This document shows, piece by piece, positions 29,804 to 32,414 of a DNA stretch of 32,414 bases; within the stretch, counting starts at the first letter, position 1, and every line of letters starts with the position of its first letter. The stretch covers positions 1-32,414 of the forward strand of contig CAMDQH010000030.1 in the NCBI GenBank assembly GCA_945905815.1. The letters are read 5' to 3'. Source of the DNA: Bacteriovorax stolpii (GTDB taxonomy: Bacteria; Bdellovibrionota; Bacteriovoracia; Bacteriovoracales; Bacteriovoracaceae). A program made the translations under genes and the position numbers. The notes under the pieces were generated by a model. It searched no databases. It was not told the DNA's origin and saw only the letters and a list, made by a program, of their open reading frames with translations.

Positions 29804-31300
29804 CTAATCAATCTTTAAGTATGAAAACAAACCGTGACGACCACCTTCACGTCCCCATCCACTTTCGGCAAAACCACCAAATGGAGAAGCAGCATCAAAT
29901 TTATTATAAGTATTAACCCAAACCACTCCGGCCTTAAGTGCACCAGCAATTTTTAAATTCTTAGAACCTTTCTCAGACCAAATACCTGCTGCCAATCCAT
30001 AACGAGAATCATTGGCCTTGGTTATTGCTTCATCCGGAGTTCTAAAAGTCTGAATCGTTAAAACTGGCCCAAAAATCTCAATTCTATTTAAAGTATGCGC
30101 AGAAGTTACATTTGAGAACATACAAGGGGCAAAGTAATATCCTTTCTTAGGAAGTGGAGAGCTACTTTGATAAAAATCTCCGCCTTCTTTTTTACCCAAA
30201 TCAACAAGTTCTTTAATCTTATTTAACTGCTCAAGAGAATTAATAGCACCAAGATCTGTGTTCTTATCAAGGGGATTCCCTACGCGAATCATATCGAGTC
30301 TACGCTGTAATTTCTTAACGACTTCATCAACGATGCTTTCCTCTACAAGAAGTCTAGAGCCAGCACAACAGACATGCCCTTGGTTAAAATATATCCCATT
30401 AACGACACCCTCAATGGCCTGATCAATTGCCGCATCAGCAAAAATGATGTTCGCAGATTTTCCACCAAGCTCTAAAGATAACTTTTTGTTTGAATGAGCA
30501 ATTGATTTAGCAATCAGCTTCCCAACATCAGTTGAACCTGTGAAAGCAATCTTGTTAACATCTGGATGATTGACTAGTGCTGCTCCGGTCTCCCCTGCAC
30601 CCGTTATAATATTCACAACTCCGGCCGGAAAACCTGCTTCATTAAAAACATCAGCTAGAAGCAGTGCTGTCAAAGAAGTTGTTTCAGCTGGTTTAAGTAC
30701 CACCGTATTACCACATGCAAGTGCAGGCGCTAGTTTCCAAGCGGCCATAAGGAGTGGAAAATTCCATGGAATAATTTGTCCACACACTCCAACAGGGCTT
30801 ACTTTTTTATTAGGAGCTAGATAATCGAGTTTATCGGCCCATCCTGCATGATAAAAGAAATGTTGAGCAGCAAGCGGAACATCTACATCACGAGATTCTT
30901 TGATTGGCTTTCCGCCATCAAGTGTTTCCAAAACGGCAAACTCACGAGCTCTCTCTTGAAGGATTCGGGCAACTCTAAAGAGAAGACGTCCACGATCCTT
31001 TCCGCTCATTTTGCCCCACTCACCATTATAGGCGTGACGAGCAGCTTTAACTGCTGAATCAACGTCATCTTTGTTAGCAAGGGCCAGCTCAGAAATTTTC
31101 TCTCCTGTCGCTGGATTAACTGTGTCAAAATATTTATTCGATTTTGGTGCAACAAATTTCCCACCAATGAATAATTCATTGCGAGGTTTAATGGTTACAA
31201 TCGAAGTACCTTCAAGCGAGGGAGAATAATCAATTTTGAATCCCTTTGATTTTTTCTCAGCTTTTATCGGCTTTTTAGATTTTGAAATTTTCTTTATCAT
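29804..31300 (-). CDS. NAD(P)-dependent aldehyde dehydrogenase of the deoxyribose operon
   Basis: A 498-residue catalytic ALDH. Key elements are PWNFPL (Asn180), LKPAETT (Lys203), FTGSTDVGK, the general base Glu277 in LELGGKSAN, and the nucleophile Cys311 in FNQGHVCCAGSR. EIFGPV and the late FGGFAESGWGREGG are also present. The N-terminal 40 residues are Lys-rich and poorly conserved. Downstream of deoC, it would oxidise the acetaldehyde or a related product of deoxyribose-5-phosphate cleavage to the acid. AAGGAAG precedes the ATG. The short partner gene follows directly. The substrate is inferred from the operon. Confidence 0.93.
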   Translation of the reverse strand: MIKKISKSKKPIKAEKKSKGFKIDYSPSLEGTSIVTIKPRNELFIGGKFVAPKSNKYFDTVNPATGEKISELALANKDDVDSAVKAARHAYNGEWGKMSGKDRGRLLFRVARILQERAREFAVLETLDGGKPIKESRDVDVPLAAQHFFYHAGWADKLDYLAPNKKVSPVGVCGQIIPWNFPLLMAAWKLAPALACGNTVVLKPAETTSLTALLLADVFNEAGFPAGVVNIITGAGETGAALVNHPDVNKIAFTGSTDVGKLIAKSIAHSNKKLSLELGGKSANIIFADAAIDQAIEGVVNGIYFNQGHVCCAGSRLLVEESIVDEVVKKLQRRLDMIRVGNPLDKNTDLGAINSLEQLNKIKELVDLGKKEGGDFYQSSSPLPKKGYYFAPCMFSNVTSAHTLNRIEIFGPVLTIQTFRTPDEAITKANDSRYGLAAGIWSEKGSKNLKIAGALKAGVVWVNTYNKFDAASPFGGFAESGWGREGGRHGLFSYLKID

Positions 31301-31321
31301 ATATCTTCCTTATTTATTTTC

Positions 31322-32290
31322 TTAATCAATCGCAAAGTCATAAGAGTAATAATACTTCCCTGAGTACTGTTTAAATATTTGTTTCAAAATATCATTCACA
31401 ATAGCAGAAGCACCAAACCTGAACATATCGGGGTTCATCCAATCTGCTCCCATGACTTCATTAACCATACATAGGTAATGAATGGCTTGCTTAGCTGTTC
31501 TAATTCCGCCTGCAGGTTTCATCCCTATTTGAATATTTGTTTCATCATAATAATCTTGAATGGCCTGTAACATAACAAGCGTAACTGGAATCGTTGCACC
31601 TGGAGTCACTTTACCTGTAGAAGTCTTGATGAAATCGGCTCCCGCGTACATACTCATCATCGAAGCCAGACGAACATTATCGTAAGTAACCAATTCACCC
31701 GTTTCTAAAATCACTTTCAAATGTGCCTTTCCAGCACAAATATCTTTAACTGCGACAATCTCATCAAATACTTTTTGATATTTCCCAGATAAAAAAGCAC
31801 CTCGATCAATAACCATATCGATCTCAGTTGCTCCAAGCTCAATACATTTTTTTACATCACGTAGTTTAATATCAGTTGATACGGCCGAGGCTGGGAATGC
31901 AGTTGAAACGGCAGCGATATTAATTTCAGAATCCCCAAGATACTTTTTCGCATAGGGAACCATATTTTGATAAACACACACGGCCGCGACACTTGGAATT
32001 GGACGCATTTTTTTATTAGTTATTTTTTCGATTTCACTTACAGCAAAAGGTGAAACTGGATGAATCGCCTTAGCACAAAGTTGTCTGATCTTACCTTCAG
32101 TATCAGCACCTTCAAGTGTAGTTAAGTCACACATGGAAAGAGCAAGATAAAGCAGATCAAGTTTGCTTTCGCCTTTAATACTACGTTTGGTAAAGCTTGC
32201 CGCTCTCTCCTCGATTCCAATAGCATCTACTGGATAGTGAGAGATAACAAAACGTCCACCGCCCGGCATTTTTAAAGAAATGTTGGCCAT
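31322..32290 (-). CDS. deoC: Deoxyribose-phosphate aldolase
   Basis: A 322-residue class I aldolase that cleaves 2-deoxyribose-5-phosphate to glyceraldehyde-3-phosphate and acetaldehyde. CDLTTLE holds an early conserved Asp, ATEIDMVIDRG is the central strand, LKVILETGEL follows, and FIKTSTGKVTPGAT contains the Schiff-base Lys222. MKPAGGIRTAKQA supplies the second catalytic Lys. It is the longer DeoC form of about 320 residues. GAGG lies five bases before the ATG. With the two ALDH genes it forms a deoxyribose catabolic operon, sensible for a bacterium that digests prey DNA. A TATAGT box within a small dyad upstream may be the promoter. Confidence 0.95.
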   Translation of the reverse strand: MANISLKMPGGGRFVISHYPVDAIGIEERAASFTKRSIKGESKLDLLYLALSMCDLTTLEGADTEGKIRQLCAKAIHPVSPFAVSEIEKITNKKMRPIPSVAAVCVYQNMVPYAKKYLGDSEINIAAVSTAFPASAVSTDIKLRDVKKCIELGATEIDMVIDRGAFLSGKYQKVFDEIVAVKDICAGKAHLKVILETGELVTYDNVRLASMMSMYAGADFIKTSTGKVTPGATIPVTLVMLQAIQDYYDETNIQIGMKPAGGIRTAKQAIHYLCMVNEVMGADWMNPDMFRFGASAIVNDILKQIFKQYSGKYYYSYDFAID

Positions 32291-32323
32291 AAAAACCTCA
32301 TGATAACGGAATTGAAAATTGAC

Positions 32324-32337
32324 GGCTAACTATAGCC
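32324..32337 (-). promoter_or_regulatory. Probable deoC promoter -10 region inside a short dyad
   Basis: On the minus strand, GGCTATAGTTAGCC (arms GGCTA/TAGCC) contains TATAGT (32334-32329), a good -10, about 38 bases before the deoC ATG. No strong -35 is present, which suggests activator dependence. A CTAG quasi-palindrome lies at about the right distance upstream. Confidence 0.4.
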
Positions 32338-32349
32338 AAACTTGATCCT

Positions 32350-32363
32350 AATTCCTAGAAATT
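32350..32363. repeat. CTAG-centred quasi-palindrome, copy 3
   Basis: AATTCCTAGAAATT at 32350-32363 resembles the cores of copies 1 and 2. It lies at about the -35 position of the proposed deoC promoter. The match to the other copies is weaker, so membership of the family is tentative. Confidence 0.3.
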
Positions 32364-32414
32364 TACATTTTTTTGCGCGTAGGGCAATAGCTATCGGCTT
32401 ATTATTTGGTGAAT

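Noticed and set aside
1-32414. tRNA or rRNA genes, CRISPR arrays, insertion sequences
   Set aside because: No cloverleaf, repeat-spacer pattern, transposase motif or terminal inverted repeat was seen on either strand by eye.

Overview
The window is AT-rich, densely coded bacterial chromosome, probably from a Bdellovibrionota predator of the Bacteriovorax/Peredibacter type. This is inferred from content, since no rRNA or tRNA gene is present. The pointers are two SWIB-domain proteins, a zinc-finger protein with a bacterial histone fold, a short Bdellovibrio-length flagellin, secreted orphan proteins, a ceramidase-like membrane protein and a deoxyribose catabolic operon. Nothing suggests a phage, transposon, integron or CRISPR array.

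Layout. (1) 135-7268: a secreted orphan; a CHAD protein; a DEAD-box helicase with its XRE regulator; an ABC exporter with a Cys-free glutaredoxin-like partner; a DsbA-like protein with half a CxxC; rlmG and a DnaQ-type exonuclease. (2) 7336-9267: a chromatin-like block with a SWIB protein carrying a histone-H1-like tail, a zinc-finger/histone-fold protein, and a divergent pair of Cys-rich zinc-binding proteins. (3) 9357-14474: DoxX and a secreted peptide, then the translationally coupled tldD-tldE-rhlE operon and a second SWIB gene. (4) 14681-18402: a small membrane protein with an ArsR regulator, flagellin, two tiny membrane-protein genes, a YkgJ-type cysteine-cluster gene without a normal start codon, and a FecR-domain protein. 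(5) 18570-25708: CopA-type Cu(I) ATPase, a ceramidase-like protein with a DUF938 methyltransferase, a GNAT/FemAB-like protein, a PPC-domain protein and a PafA-type phosphatase. (6) 25727-32290: small membrane proteins, the DUF485-ActP acetate uptake pair, a secreted orphan and the deoC-ALDH-ALDH operon.

Functional themes. The deoC operon, acetate permease and PafA phosphatase fit a life on nucleotides and organic acids released from prey. The histone-fold and SWIB proteins suggest a eukaryote-like nucleoid toolkit. Several genes have a -10 box only 6-7 nt before the ATG and no Shine-Dalgarno, which suggests leaderless transcripts. The clearest case is the divergent XRE/ABC promoter pair, which share a 39-bp inverted-repeat operator. 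The likeliest under-described items are the zinc-finger histone with its zinc-protein neighbours, the XRE/ABC operator, the split ALDH16-like enzyme, and the genes interrupted by, or following, in-frame stop codons.

All assignments come from reading motifs by eye; no database search was run. No gap longer than 300 bases is left unexplained.
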